A stretch of 64,000 bases of DNA from NCBI RefSeq assembly GCF_900199435.1, contig NZ_OAML01000003.1:1257166-1321165 (forward strand). Reading direction: 5' to 3'. Position numbers and translations under genes: made by a program. Shown here piece after piece: positions 56,476 to 64,000 of the stretch. This DNA is from Pygmaiobacter massiliensis. GTDB taxonomy: Bacteria; Bacillota; Clostridia; Oscillospirales; Ruminococcaceae. The notes below the pieces were generated by a model. The model had not been told where the DNA came from and searched no databases. It worked only from the letters and a program-made list of their open reading frames with translations. Every line of letters starts with the position of its first letter. Within the stretch, counting starts at the first letter, position 1.

Positions 56476-57645
56476 TCAGCGTTTGCTGAGCATATCCGAG
56501 GCAGCCATGACCACTGCTTCACATTGCAGCTGGTCCAGGCTTGCCATTGCAAGGCCAAGGGTAAGCACAGAGGGCGATTCGGTGCCTCTGAGCAAGCCGG
56601 AGAACTGGTAACCACGCTGGTTTTTGCGGCTGAATTCTTCCACCAAGGCGGTGCAGAATTCCTCTGCTGTGTAAACCACAGTGGGGTCCAGCCCCAGATG
56701 TTCGGCGGCGGTTTCCAGCGCAAACAAGAGCGATCTCTGCGGGTTGCGGGTGCGCTCTCTGCCTTTTGAAATCAGCAGAGACAGCGCAGGCCCAAAGGGC
56801 AGGTGCCGCTCGCAAACATGTTCTATCATTGCCTGGTACCGTACGCCGCACCCGGCAAGCAGTTTGGTGTACTCCGGTGCGCGCAGCGAGTATGCTTGCC
56901 CTTTCAGCTTGCCAAAAGCACGGTAGGTATCCAAATACCCAAGCGAGATATTGCGTTTAGCCAGCAGCGGGTCGAATTTTAAAATATTGCCAAGAGGCCA
57001 GTAACTTTGTACATACCGCACTTTAAGCCCGGGCGTTTTGGGCCGGCGGGTAAACCCTATGCCGTCGAGGTTAACGGCGACAATTTGATCTGCGCCCAGC
57101 CGAGCAGCGAGATCAATGGGCATATTTTCGTAGTAACCACCGTCAATGTACGCCTCTTCGCCCAGTGCATGGGGGCGGATTGCGGGGAAGCAGGCCGCAG
57201 AAGCCATCATATAATCTGCAAGCTGCCCGTGAGGGATTTCATCCAGCCCCACTTCGAGCGGCTTTAATGTGCGTTTATTTACGGTAATTAGCCCAAAAGC
57301 AACGCCGCTTGCGCGCAGTGCGTCTTCGTCCATCAGCATACGCACTTTTTCTTCCAGCGGAGAAACGTCCATGCCGCCCCCGCCCTGTACGTCGCGTAAA
57401 AAGTCGGTCAGCTCGCGACCCCAGAATTTTTCGGGCATCACCATGACGTCTTTGTCTGCAATCTGCAGCCACATGCTCTCGGCTATATCGTCCAGCCCAA
57501 GCGCAAACAGCCCGGCGTTTAAGCAACCGACGCTGGTGCCGGTAAAAACTTTCGGCTGAAATCCCAATTCGTCCAGCGCCCGTTTTACCCCTATCTGGTA
57601 AGAGCCGCGCGCGCCGCCGCCAGCCAGAACAAGACCCTGTGTCAT
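56476..57645 (-). CDS. Patatin-like phospholipase
   Basis: The 389-residue product has the patatin lipase core: the oxyanion loop GLVLAGGGARGSYQIG, the nucleophile Ser in FTGTSVGCLNAG (GxSxG), and the catalytic Asp in YIDGGYYENMPIDLA (DGG). A C-terminal part of about 150 residues (from ISKGRERTRNPQRS) has no motif I can name. It would hydrolyse acyl ester bonds of membrane lipids. I chose the ATG at 57645 because AAGGAGG lies 8 bases upstream; a longer frame adds 26 unrelated residues. It is the first gene of the operon with the enzyme I-like and DegV genes. Confidence 0.92.
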   Translation of the reverse strand: MTQGLVLAGGGARGSYQIGVKRALDELGFQPKVFTGTSVGCLNAGLFALGLDDIAESMWLQIADKDVMVMPEKFWGRELTDFLRDVQGGGGMDVSPLEEKVRMLMDEDALRASGVAFGLITVNKRTLKPLEVGLDEIPHGQLADYMMASAACFPAIRPHALGEEAYIDGGYYENMPIDLAARLGADQIVAVNLDGIGFTRRPKTPGLKVRYVQSYWPLGNILKFDPLLAKRNISLGYLDTYRAFGKLKGQAYSLRAPEYTKLLAGCGVRYQAMIEHVCERHLPFGPALSLLISKGRERTRNPQRSLLFALETAAEHLGLDPTVVYTAEEFCTALVEEFSRKNQRGYQFSGLLRGTESPSVLTLGLAMASLDQLQCEAVVMAASDMLSKR

Positions 57646-57820
57646 CGAGAACCCCTCCTTGAAAAAACGCGGAAAATGGTGGTCGATTCGCCCGCTTGCC
57701 AGCGCTGCAAAAGCGCATAGCATCGGTGAAAAACAATACGTTGTGAAGAACTAATTCTATAAAAAGCATACCATAAAATGGCGCAAATGTTAATAGGACA
57801 ATTTGCTGCAATGGTCGGAC

Positions 57821-57862
57821 AAAAAAGAAGGGCGGCTTGTGGGTTTGTCCCGTCAGCCGCCC
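57821..57862 (-). terminator. Terminator of the 48-residue microprotein gene
   Basis: On the minus strand GGGCGGCT and AGCCGCCC form an exact 8-bp stem with a T-rich tail (TTCTTTTTTG) after it, ending before the patatin promoter region. Confidence 0.82.
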
Positions 57863-57897
57863 CGGCGCAAAATGGGCCAGAAGGTATTGCTGCTTGC

Positions 57898-58044
57898 TTA
57901 CAGGTCGTCAGCGTCCTGCACCGGCACGGCATTTTCGTCCACAGGCCTCCCGGTGTAGCTGCCGTTCGGGTCGGTGTCGCTGGGGGGCATATTTACGATG
58001 CTGTCGATGATCTCCTGTGCTGTTTTTTTGTTTTTATTGTTCAT
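57898..58044 (-). CDS. Small conserved protein with DPNGSYTGRP motif
   Basis: The 48-residue protein begins MNNKNKKTAQEIIDSIVNMP and ends in an acidic PVDENAVPVQDADDL tail; the middle contains DTDPNGSYTGRP. I recall similar small proteins in Firmicutes but no function. AAAGGAG lies upstream of the ATG and a terminator follows, so it looks like a real short gene. It is divergent from the LCP-like gene at 58133, with only 88 bases between the starts. Confidence 0.75.
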   Translation of the reverse strand: MNNKNKKTAQEIIDSIVNMPPSDTDPNGSYTGRPVDENAVPVQDADDL

Positions 58045-58132
58045 GCGTAAGATTCTCCTTTCGTTATTTTGTATATATTTTGGCCGAGCCGCCGAGAATA
58101 TATCCTGAAAACTTTTTAGGGGGAGGAAGACG

Positions 58133-58975
58133 ATGAGCAGACGCAAGGCGTTCTGGGTCAGCTTTATCTGTACGCTTGCCGTACTCGTACCGCTTTACGC
58201 GGCGGTCTATTACGCAAAGACCATCAGCATTGGCCAAAAAGCACCGGCAGCAGTTTCTGAACAGGGCGTTGGGGTGGATCTGCCCACCGTGGACGACAGC
58301 CGAAATCTGTTTGTGGTGGTCAAAGGCGAAAAAACACGCTTTGTACTGATTCGCTTTGATGCTTGGCAGAGCCGTGTGGCGGTAATCGCCCTGCGGCCGG
58401 ACACCCTGCTGCGCGGTGCTAAGGGCGGTGTAGTTACCACACAGGCCGCGTGGGAATACGCAGGCCCCGGTTATGTGGCAGAACGTATCGCCGAGACCTT
58501 TGATATGAAGATTGACCATTACCTGCAAATGAGCTCTGAATCGCTGATTGCGCTGGGCACCAAAATAGGTGCGGTGCGCATCGATGCAAAGACGATGGCA
58601 CTGGCCGGGGCAGAAAGCATGGAAACAAAGGACAAGACAGCAGCCCTTTCGGCGCAGAACATTGCCGATTTACTGCGGCTCAGCCATCTGGATACCGAAT
58701 CGGAAACGCCATTTATAGCCCGTATCTTTGCGCTTTACGTGGCGGCGGGGGCGGACAGGCTGCAAACGCTGGTGCCGGACCTGCTGCGGTCGGGCGATAC
58801 CGGGCTTTCTACCAGCATTCTCGCGCCGGAAATTTACCAGTATGCCCGCATTTTTGGTTTCTTTGTACGCCAAAGCCCGGAAGTGCAGTATGACGCATTC
58901 CCTGGTAAAGAAACAGCAGACGGATTTGAGCTGGACCCCAAAGCCACCGAGATGGCCACGAAATATTTTAGTTGA
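58133..58975 (+). CDS. Degenerate LCP-like extracytoplasmic protein
   Basis: The 280-residue product has an N-terminal membrane anchor (about residues 7-30) and then an LCP-like pattern: VAVIALRPDTLL corresponds to the LSIPRDT strand, and TTQAAWEYAGPGYVAERIAETF...MKIDHYLQMSSESLIAL corresponds to the next helix-strand unit. The Asp/Arg block around RxRHxYxxxDxxR of active LCP ligases is missing, and the fold looks shortened. It may be a regulator or a non-catalytic relative. A strong ribosome binding site AGGGGGAGG precedes the ATG. The neighbouring genes are a divergent 48-residue microprotein and a nitrilase-family protein. Confidence 0.65.
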   Translation: MSRRKAFWVSFICTLAVLVPLYAAVYYAKTISIGQKAPAAVSEQGVGVDLPTVDDSRNLFVVVKGEKTRFVLIRFDAWQSRVAVIALRPDTLLRGAKGGVVTTQAAWEYAGPGYVAERIAETFDMKIDHYLQMSSESLIALGTKIGAVRIDAKTMALAGAESMETKDKTAALSAQNIADLLRLSHLDTESETPFIARIFALYVAAGADRLQTLVPDLLRSGDTGLSTSILAPEIYQYARIFGFFVRQSPEVQYDAFPGKETADGFELDPKATEMATKYFS

Positions 58976-58992
58976 TTCTTGCAAAATAAAAG

Positions 58993-59026
58993 CCACCACA
59001 GCACAAGCGGCTGGGGTGGTTTTTTT
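58993..59026. terminator. Bidirectional terminator between LCP-like and nitrilase-family genes
   Basis: CCACCACAGC pairs with GCTGGGGTGG (one mismatch). TTTTTTT follows on the plus strand, and a T-rich tail follows on the minus strand. Confidence 0.82.
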
Positions 59027-59073
59027 AGTTGTTGAAAAATGAATGCATCTAACACGCGGCAGATAAGGGGCAC

Positions 59074-59967
59074 TCACTCCTCTACGCTGATTTGTTTATG
59101 CTTTTGGTATTCCTGCACTCCCTTGCGAATATCAGAGGGTAAAACCAGATGCCGAAACAAAAAGGAGCCTTTGTCGATGTAATCATCATAAAACTGAATT
59201 TCTTTTTGCAGCCGCCTGGGGGTAAGCTCTGCTACGGCAAGACCTATCCGGGCTTCTTTAAAGTACAGCGGCGCCTTAGAGGGCAGATACACGCCCGATT
59301 GCCCCATTAAGCGATAATTGCTCATCAGTGTTCCGGTTACGCCTGCCATGCGGTCCACAGGGCCGGTGGCGTTGCAAAACAGTACAGGTACGCCAAAAGC
59401 ATCGGCATAGCTGCGACCAAGGAAATCTATCTTTGCAAGGGTGGGCGGGTCTACTTTGCCGTGCCGGCCTACCGGCATTGCCCATGCGTGCGGCATCAGA
59501 ATCAGCACCAGCTCTTCTGTTTTTATACCTTCATAAAAACAGGCGCGGTGAGAATCAAAACAAATGCCGACCCCAATGTTGCCGAGCGGTGTGGAAATGA
59601 CGTGCGAAAATTTGCCGCGGCAAAAAATATTAGATTCCGCCTCTTCTTTATATACACTGCCGCACACACCCTCTGGCCCGGTAATCAAATAAGCATTGTA
59701 ATAATCTCCGTCAGAAAAATCCAGATAGCCGCAGGCGAGGTAAATGTTATACTTTTTTGCCATTTCTGCGGCCCAGGTTTTGGTACGCATGCCGCCCGGC
59801 TCTTTGTATTGCCAAAGCTCGTACGTGGGCAAATAGCCGGGGGTAGAAAGCTCGGGCAGCATCACAAAATCGACACGCCCCAGCTGCGCCAGTTGCTGCT
59901 CTATCATCGCAAAGCGATTTTCGATGCCGGTGATGGCATTGTCCAGCTGTAATACTGCAAAAATCAA
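59074..59967 (-). CDS. Nitrilase-superfamily carbon-nitrogen hydrolase
   Basis: The 297-residue product shows the nitrilase triad: Glu in VMLPELSTPGYLP, Lys in SVYKEEAESN, and Cys in GVGICFDSHRACFY. It hydrolyses an amide or nitrile in the cytoplasm; the substrate is open. Start is TTG at 59967 with GGGGGGATA upstream. It shares a bidirectional terminator with the LCP-like gene and is separated from spoVT by the terminator at 60083, so it appears monocistronic. Confidence 0.87.
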   Translation of the reverse strand: MIFAVLQLDNAITGIENRFAMIEQQLAQLGRVDFVMLPELSTPGYLPTYELWQYKEPGGMRTKTWAAEMAKKYNIYLACGYLDFSDGDYYNAYLITGPEGVCGSVYKEEAESNIFCRGKFSHVISTPLGNIGVGICFDSHRACFYEGIKTEELVLILMPHAWAMPVGRHGKVDPPTLAKIDFLGRSYADAFGVPVLFCNATGPVDRMAGVTGTLMSNYRLMGQSGVYLPSKAPLYFKEARIGLAVAELTPRRLQKEIQFYDDYIDKGSFLFRHLVLPSDIRKGVQEYQKHKQISVEE

Positions 59968-60082
59968 AGCCGCTATCCCCCCAAAACACGCACATTCGGG
60001 TCCTCTGGTTGCATTGTATCATTTGGCTGCGGCACTGTCCACAGCAAGAAAGCGCGGCTTTTGGGGAAAGTATGACAAAATA

Positions 60083-60122
60083 AAAAACCACGCCTGCAGG
60101 CTGTTTGCAGGCGTGGTTTTTT
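60083..60122 (-). terminator. Terminator after spoVT
   Basis: On the minus strand AAAACCACGCCTGC and GCAGGCGTGGTTTT flank a short loop and are followed by a T run. It ends the spoVT transcript. Confidence 0.9.
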
Positions 60123-60163
60123 GAAAAAAGGAGAGACATCATATATCCGAACAGAGGAGAAGG

Positions 60164-60691
60164 CTAGTCCTCCAGCTGGCGGCCCAAAAAGGCGGCGGCA
60201 GTCGCGATCAGTTTTGCCTGGCTGTCGTCGGCAGGTGCATCGCCGGCAAGGGCAACAACAGCACCTGCAATATCGCCGCGGCAAAGAATCGGCGCAGCGA
60301 TGGAAACGGCAGGGCCGTCCTCAAACACCGGCACGCTGTTGCCCGGCTGTGCAACATAAAGGCGGCGGTTTTCTACAATATCTTCAAACGCGCGGGTCAG
60401 CGGGCGGTCTACTGCATCTTTTTTGGGGAAACCAGCGGCTGTTACCACGTGGTCACGGTCGCAGATAAGCACCGGTGCGCAGGCATTTTTGCTCAGCACT
60501 TCGCCATATCTGCCCGCAATGGCCCAAAGGTCACCCAGCGGGCTGTATTTTTTAAAAACGACCTCGCCCTCTCCTGTTACAAAAATTTCAAGTGGTTCAC
60601 CTACGCGGATGTGAAGGGTGCGGCGGATCTCTTTTGGGATGACCACTCGCCCCAAGTCGTCGATGCGGCGCACGATACCGGTTGCTTTCAT
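60164..60691 (-). CDS. spoVT: Stage V sporulation protein T
   Basis: SpoVT is a forespore transcription factor that adjusts SigG-dependent genes. The 175-residue product starts with the AbrB-type swapped-hairpin domain MKATGIVRRIDDLGRVVIPK ... EIRRTLHIRVGEPLEIFVTG, and residues from about 55 form a GAF domain ending in IATAAAFLGRQLED. Length and both domains match the family. AAAGGA is 13 bases before the ATG. A SigG-like promoter lies at 60775-60804. The gene has its own terminator. Confidence 0.96.
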   Translation of the reverse strand: MKATGIVRRIDDLGRVVIPKEIRRTLHIRVGEPLEIFVTGEGEVVFKKYSPLGDLWAIAGRYGEVLSKNACAPVLICDRDHVVTAAGFPKKDAVDRPLTRAFEDIVENRRLYVAQPGNSVPVFEDGPAVSIAAPILCRGDIAGAVVALAGDAPADDSQAKLIATAAAFLGRQLED

Positions 60692-60774
60692 AGCTATAAA
60701 ACCGTCCTTTCTAGCTTAAGGGAAGACGCGAAAAGCTGTAGCTTAACACGGTTGTCCCTCTTATGTTCTGCCCC

Positions 60775-60804
60775 TAGTATCTGTAAACAGAGGGAATAAT
60801 ATAC
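60775..60804 (-). promoter_or_regulatory. SigG-like promoter of spoVT
   Basis: On the minus strand GTATA (60800-60804), 18 bases, then GATACTA (60775-60781), closely matching gMATR-N18-cATnMTA. It lies 84 bases before the spoVT ATG. In B. subtilis spoVT is transcribed by SigG. Confidence 0.65.
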
Positions 60805-60946
60805 AGCCAAAATTTTAAAAGTGAACGTCGAGTTTCGATTGTTTTTGCGAGTTTTGTTGGTATTGTAAACTTCTCTAAAGTTAAGGGTAAATTTTTGTGC
60901 AATCCTTGGCTGTTTGCCAAAAAATAAGAAAGCAATGAAAAATGGA

Positions 60947-60975
60947 TTGCTTTTACCCACAAGATTCTCTACAAT
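60947..60975 (+). promoter_or_regulatory. Promoter ahead of the Cys-rich ORF and purE
   Basis: TTGCTT (60947-60952) and TACAAT (60970-60975) have a 17-base spacer. A small AAAGCAAT/ATTGCTTT hairpin overlaps the -35. The 328-base gap 60692-61019 holds this promoter and the divergent spoVT promoter; no known purine riboswitch was recognized. Confidence 0.7.
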
Positions 60976-61019
60976 GAAAAATGCAGGCAATGATGCCGTG
61001 CCAAACGGAGGACCCTATT

Positions 61020-61166
61020 ATGAGCAAACAGATTTTCTGGCTCTCATATGACACTGGGGCGAACTGCCCCCCAAGCGCCCATGGTGCGCTCTCCGGGCCT
61101 AGCTGCAACATTCTAGGGGTGAGCTGCCGGCGCAATAGCTGCAAACAGAATAAGTGTAACATATAA
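61020..61166 (+). CDS. Cys-rich 48-codon ORF preceding purE
   Basis: This short frame encodes 48 residues: MSKQIFWLSYDTG at the start, then ANCPPSAHGALSGPSCNILG, then VSCRRNSCKQNKCNI with five cysteines in all. GGAGG lies 8 bases before the ATG. A terminator starts immediately after the stop. It could be a regulatory leader peptide for the purine genes, an independent small protein, or a structured untranslated RNA; the same sequence has several exact small hairpins (61056-61070, 61074-61090, 61098-61117). I do not recognize a family. It is not the SCIFF peptide, and no maturase is adjacent. Confidence 0.55.
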   Translation: MSKQIFWLSYDTGANCPPSAHGALSGPSCNILGVSCRRNSCKQNKCNI

Positions 61167-61198
61167 GACTAAGGCGTATCGCGCCCTAGTCTTTTTTT
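61167..61198 (+). terminator. Intrinsic terminator between the Cys-rich ORF and purE
   Basis: GACTAAGGCG pairs with CGCCCTAGTC (one mismatch) and is followed by TTTTTTT. It begins directly after the ORF stop, 28 bases before purE. CCCTAG of its 3' arm (61184-61189) could instead pair with CTAGGG at 61113-61118. Confidence 0.88.
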
Positions 61199-61226
61199 GT
61201 TTTTTAAAAGCGGAGGTTGAAACGAG

Positions 61227-61730
61227 ATGGAAGAGAAAAAAGTAGCTGTCATTATGGGCAGCGATAGTGATTGGGCTACGGTAAAAGCGGCCGCAGCAGA
61301 GCTGAAAAGTATGCAGATTCCCTGCGAGGTGCGCATTATGAGCGCACACCGCACACCGAAAGAGGCCGCTGCATTTGCCGCTGCCGCGCGCGAAAACGGC
61401 TTTGGTGTAATCATTGCCGCAGCGGGTATGGCGGCCCACTTGGCGGGCGCAATGGCGGCAAGCACCACACTGCCGGTCATCGGTATTCCCATCAAGGGCG
61501 GCGCCATGGACGGGTTGGATGCATTGCTCGCCACCGTGATGATGCCCAGTGGCATCCCGGTTGCCACGGTTGCGCTGAACGGCGCAAAAAATGCTGCTGT
61601 GCTTGCAGCACAGATGCTGAGTATTGAAAACCCACGTATTGCAGCACTGCTGGCAGAAAAACGCGCCGAGATGGCGCAGCAAATTGCCGCGAAAAATGAT
61701 TTGCTGCAGGCGGAGCTGGCCTCACTTTAA
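61227..61730 (+). CDS. purE: 5-(carboxyamino)imidazole ribonucleotide mutase
   Basis: PurE converts N5-CAIR to CAIR in purine synthesis. The 167-residue product has the class I signature VAVIMGSDSDWATVKAAAAE, MSAHRTPKEAA, IAAAGMAAHLAGAMAA (loop near the active site) and PVIGIPIKGGAMDGLDALLA. GGAGGT precedes the ATG. No promoter is visible after the terminator at 61198, so expression probably depends on read-through from the 60947 promoter. purF and purM follow on the same strand. Confidence 0.96.
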   Translation: MEEKKVAVIMGSDSDWATVKAAAAELKSMQIPCEVRIMSAHRTPKEAAAFAAAARENGFGVIIAAAGMAAHLAGAMAASTTLPVIGIPIKGGAMDGLDALLATVMMPSGIPVATVALNGAKNAAVLAAQMLSIENPRIAALLAEKRAEMAQQIAAKNDLLQAELASL

Positions 61731-61786
61731 CGCCCCGCATAAGCCGTGCCGCCCCACGCGGCCACAATAAAAAGGAGAACAGACCG

Positions 61787-63247
61787 ATGAAAGAACTGCT
61801 TACAGACAAGCTGCATGAAGAATGCGGCGTTTTCGGCCTTTATGACCGGGGAAATCTCGGCGATGTGGCAGGCCTAACCTACTATGGCCTTTACGCGCTG
61901 CAACACCGCGGGCAGGAGAGCTGCGGCATTGCAGTGAATGATGACGGTGTCATCAACCTGCATAAGGACACCGGCCTGGTAAACGACGTATTCAACCGGG
62001 AAAAACTGGATGCCCTGCCCGGTCAGATGGCGGTAGGCCACTGCCGTTATGCAACCACCGGCTCTAAGCGGCGCACCAATGCGCAGCCGCTGCTGGTGCG
62101 CCACGTCAAAGGCCATATGGCGTTGGCACATAACGGCAACCTTACCAATGCCGCTGAGCTGCGCGAGGAGTATGAGTTGGAGGGTGCAATCTTCCACACC
62201 ACCACCGACACAGAGGTTATCGCTTATACCATTACCAAAGAGCGTATCAAAAAGCCTTCGATTGAAACGGCTGTGCTTTCGGCAATGGAGAAAATTGCCG
62301 GGGCATACAGCCTTGTGATTATGAGCCCGCGCAAGCTGATTGCTGCACGCGACCCGATGGGCTTTCGTCCGCTTTGCATGGGCAAAATCGGAGAGAGTGT
62401 GGTGTTTGCCAGCGAATCCTGCGCGCTTGACGCGGTAGGCGCTGAATTTGTGCGGGACATCGAGCCTGGCGAAGTTGTGGTCGTTACCAAAGACGGTATC
62501 ACGAGCCACACAGAACACTGCAACAAAAAGCCGCGCAGCCTATGCATCTTCGAGTTCATTTATTTTGCAAGGCCGGATTCGGTCATTGATGGCTCCAGTG
62601 TACATCTGGCACGCCAGCAGGCCGGGCGTTTTCTTGCACAGCAGCATCCGGTAGAGGCAGACGTTGTCATCGGTGTGCCGGATTCCGGTTTGGATGCCGC
62701 GCTCGGCTATGCACAGGAAAGCGGCATTCCATTTGACCTTGGCTTTTTGAAAAACAAATACATCGGCCGCACCTTTATTGCACCCAGCCAGGCGCAGCGC
62801 GAAGATGCCGTGCGCATTAAACTCAACCCTATCGCGGAGGTGGTACGCGGCAAGCGTATCGTGCTTATCGACGATTCCATCGTGCGTGGCACCACAAGCC
62901 TCAAAATCGTGAAACTGCTGCGTGAGGCGGGTGCAAAAGAGGTACATATGCGGCTTTCGTCGCCGCCGTTCCTCTATCCGTGCTATTTCGGCACCGATAT
63001 TGATTCCAGCGAAAATCTGATTGCTTATAAACACACCATCGAAGAGATCCGCGATATCATCGGGGTTGATTCGCTCGGTTATCTTTCCACCGACTGCCTG
63101 GATGCGCTCGCGCCGAAAACCGCGCAGGGCTTTTGCAAGGCATGCTTTACCGGCAAATACCCCACCGAGCCGCCGCGCCAGACCGAAAAAAATAAATTTG
63201 AGATGAAACTTTCTGAGCGCACCGCGTCAGAAGAAGATAGCGACTAG
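61787..63247 (+). CDS. purF: Amidophosphoribosyltransferase
   Basis: PurF makes 5-phosphoribosylamine from PRPP and glutamine, the first committed step of purine synthesis. The 486-residue product has a short propeptide and catalytic Cys13 (HEECGVFGLYD), Ntn-glutaminase motifs QHRGQESCGIAV and VGHCRYATTGS, the PRPP loop VLIDDSIVRGTT, and Cys residues typical of the Bacillus-type 4Fe-4S PurF (in SLCIFEFIYFA, PFLYPCYFG and GFCKACFTG). Length is normal. AAAGGAGAAC lies upstream. Confidence 0.97.
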   Translation: MKELLTDKLHEECGVFGLYDRGNLGDVAGLTYYGLYALQHRGQESCGIAVNDDGVINLHKDTGLVNDVFNREKLDALPGQMAVGHCRYATTGSKRRTNAQPLLVRHVKGHMALAHNGNLTNAAELREEYELEGAIFHTTTDTEVIAYTITKERIKKPSIETAVLSAMEKIAGAYSLVIMSPRKLIAARDPMGFRPLCMGKIGESVVFASESCALDAVGAEFVRDIEPGEVVVVTKDGITSHTEHCNKKPRSLCIFEFIYFARPDSVIDGSSVHLARQQAGRFLAQQHPVEADVVIGVPDSGLDAALGYAQESGIPFDLGFLKNKYIGRTFIAPSQAQREDAVRIKLNPIAEVVRGKRIVLIDDSIVRGTTSLKIVKLLREAGAKEVHMRLSSPPFLYPCYFGTDIDSSENLIAYKHTIEEIRDIIGVDSLGYLSTDCLDALAPKTAQGFCKACFTGKYPTEPPRQTEKNKFEMKLSERTASEEDSD

Positions 63248-63320
63248 GCCGAAGCAGTACAAGCGCTTACGGCAGGGCGAGCAGATAAATACCGCCGCCC
63301 GGAAAGGAATGGGTTGACCA

Positions 63321-64000
63321 ATGGAAAAGAGCTTTAGCGAGAGCTATAAAGCGGCGGGCGTAGACATTACCGCCGGATACGAGGCAGTTCAACTGATGAA
63401 GCAGCACGTGGCCCGCACCATGACAGCGGGCGCACTGGGCGGCTTGGGCGGCTTTGGTGGCCTGTTTGAACTGGATTTGGAAGAGTTTAAAAAACCGGTG
63501 CTGGTATCCGGCACCGATGGCGTAGGCACTAAGCTGAAGATCGCTTTTATGATAGATAAGCACGATACCGTTGGTATCGACTGCGTGGCGATGTGTGTCA
63601 ACGATGTAATCTGTTGCGGTGCAAAACCGCTGTTTTTCCTTGATTACATCGCCTGCGGCAAAAATGTACCGGAGAAGATTGCTGCGATTGTTTCCGGCGT
63701 AGCGGAAGGATGCGTGCAGTCCGGTGCGGCGCTGATTGGCGGCGAAACCGCCGAAATGCCCGGCTTTTACCCGGCAAACGAATACGACCTTGCAGGCTTT
63801 ACGGTAGGTGCTGTAAGCAAAGAGAAAATTTTCGATAACACCAAAATGCAGGAGGGCGATGCGATAATCGCGCTGCCGTCCTCCGGTGTGCACTCCAACG
63901 GTTTTTCGCTGGTGCGCCGCATCTTTGATTTGGAAAACAAGGGGCTGGATTTGTATAGCGCAGAGCTGGGCCGAACCCTTGGTGAAGCGCTGCTGGAGCC
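63321..64000 (+). CDS. purM: Phosphoribosylformylglycinamidine cyclo-ligase, 5' part
   Basis: PurM closes the AIR ring using ATP. The right edge cuts the gene after about 226 codons of a usual 340 or so. Visible are [45 protein letters not shown] (ATP-binding), [34 protein letters not shown] and [16 protein letters not shown]. It starts at ATG 63321 with AAAGGA about 12 bases upstream and continues the purE-purF run. Confidence 0.95.
   Translation, partial: MEKSFSESYKAAGVDITAGYEAVQLMKQHVARTMTAGALGGLGGFGGLFELDLEEFKKPVLVSGTDGVGTKLKIAFMIDKHDTVGIDCVAMCVNDVICCGAKPLFFLDYIACGKNVPEKIAAIVSGVAEGCVQSGAALIGGETAEMPGFYPANEYDLAGFTVGAVSKEKIFDNTKMQEGDAIIALPSSGVHSNGFSLVRRIFDLENKGLDLYSAELGRTLGEALLE

Noticed and set aside
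61020-61166. SCIFF-type or other known RiPP precursor
   Set aside because: The Cys spacing and sequence differ from SCIFF, and no radical SAM maturase or transporter lies nearby.
60805-61226. Guanine/adenine or PRPP riboswitch before purE
   Set aside because: The conserved core elements of the purine riboswitch and of ykkC-type RNAs were not found by eye; a covariance search would settle it.

Overview
The window reads as a chromosomal segment of a spore-forming, anaerobic-type Firmicute, most likely in the Oscillospiraceae/Ruminococcaceae. The evidence is a complete 16S rRNA gene whose central region resembles the Faecalibacterium/Subdoligranulum/Ruthenibacterium part of the tree (judged from memory, not aligned), sporulation genes spoIIR and spoVT, AddAB rather than RecBCD, an infC-rpmI-rplT operon with a Gram-positive-style leader, and many UUG/GUG starts. 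No phage, insertion sequence or CRISPR array was seen; nearly everything is core housekeeping.

Layout. 1-42.7 kb is almost entirely plus strand: an aminotransferase end, DUF362-ferredoxin, ispE and spoIIR (0-3.2 kb); addB-addA (3.6-10.4 kb); leader-infC-rpmI-rplT, a SpoU-type RNA methyltransferase, dprA, topA, trmFO (10.4-17.5 kb); plsX-rnc-radical SAM-smc-ftsY (17.6-24.9 kb); rdgB, yhbY, a nitroreductase, a fused nadD-yqeK, an LCP protein, rsfS and leuS (25-32.2 kb); rpsU; yqeG, a TIM-barrel endonuclease-IV-like protein, an Xaa-Pro peptidase, efp and an acidic zinc-ribbon protein (32.8-36.4 kb); then an rRNA operon (two tandem promoters, 16S, tRNA-Ala, tRNA-Ile, 23S, 5S, tRNA-Glu, tRNA-Asn, terminator; 37-42.7 kb).

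42.8-64 kb is mixed in strand and more accessory: a pentapeptide-repeat protein, a D-2-hydroxyacid dehydrogenase, an SDR epimerase, a Crp/Fnr regulator, a glycosyltransferase, prmA-rsmE, a VanY-like lipoprotein, a TVP38/DedA membrane protein, a PadR module with two tandem four-helix membrane proteins, a minus-strand operon of patatin, PTS enzyme I-like and DegV proteins, a 48-residue microprotein divergent to a degenerate LCP-like protein, a nitrilase-family amidohydrolase, spoVT, and the start of a purine operon (purE-purF-purM) preceded by a 48-codon Cys-rich ORF and an intrinsic terminator.

The most unusual items are: (i) the Cys-rich ORF plus terminator between the only visible promoter and purE; (ii) the PadR module, bounded by two near-identical terminators and holding a 277-bp direct repeat that makes two membrane proteins share an almost identical N-terminal domain but diverged membrane halves; (iii) the patatin/enzyme I/DegV operon; (iv) forespore-sigma-like promoters ahead of both spoIIR and spoVT. 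All motif and homology statements are from reading the translated sequence; no database search was run.
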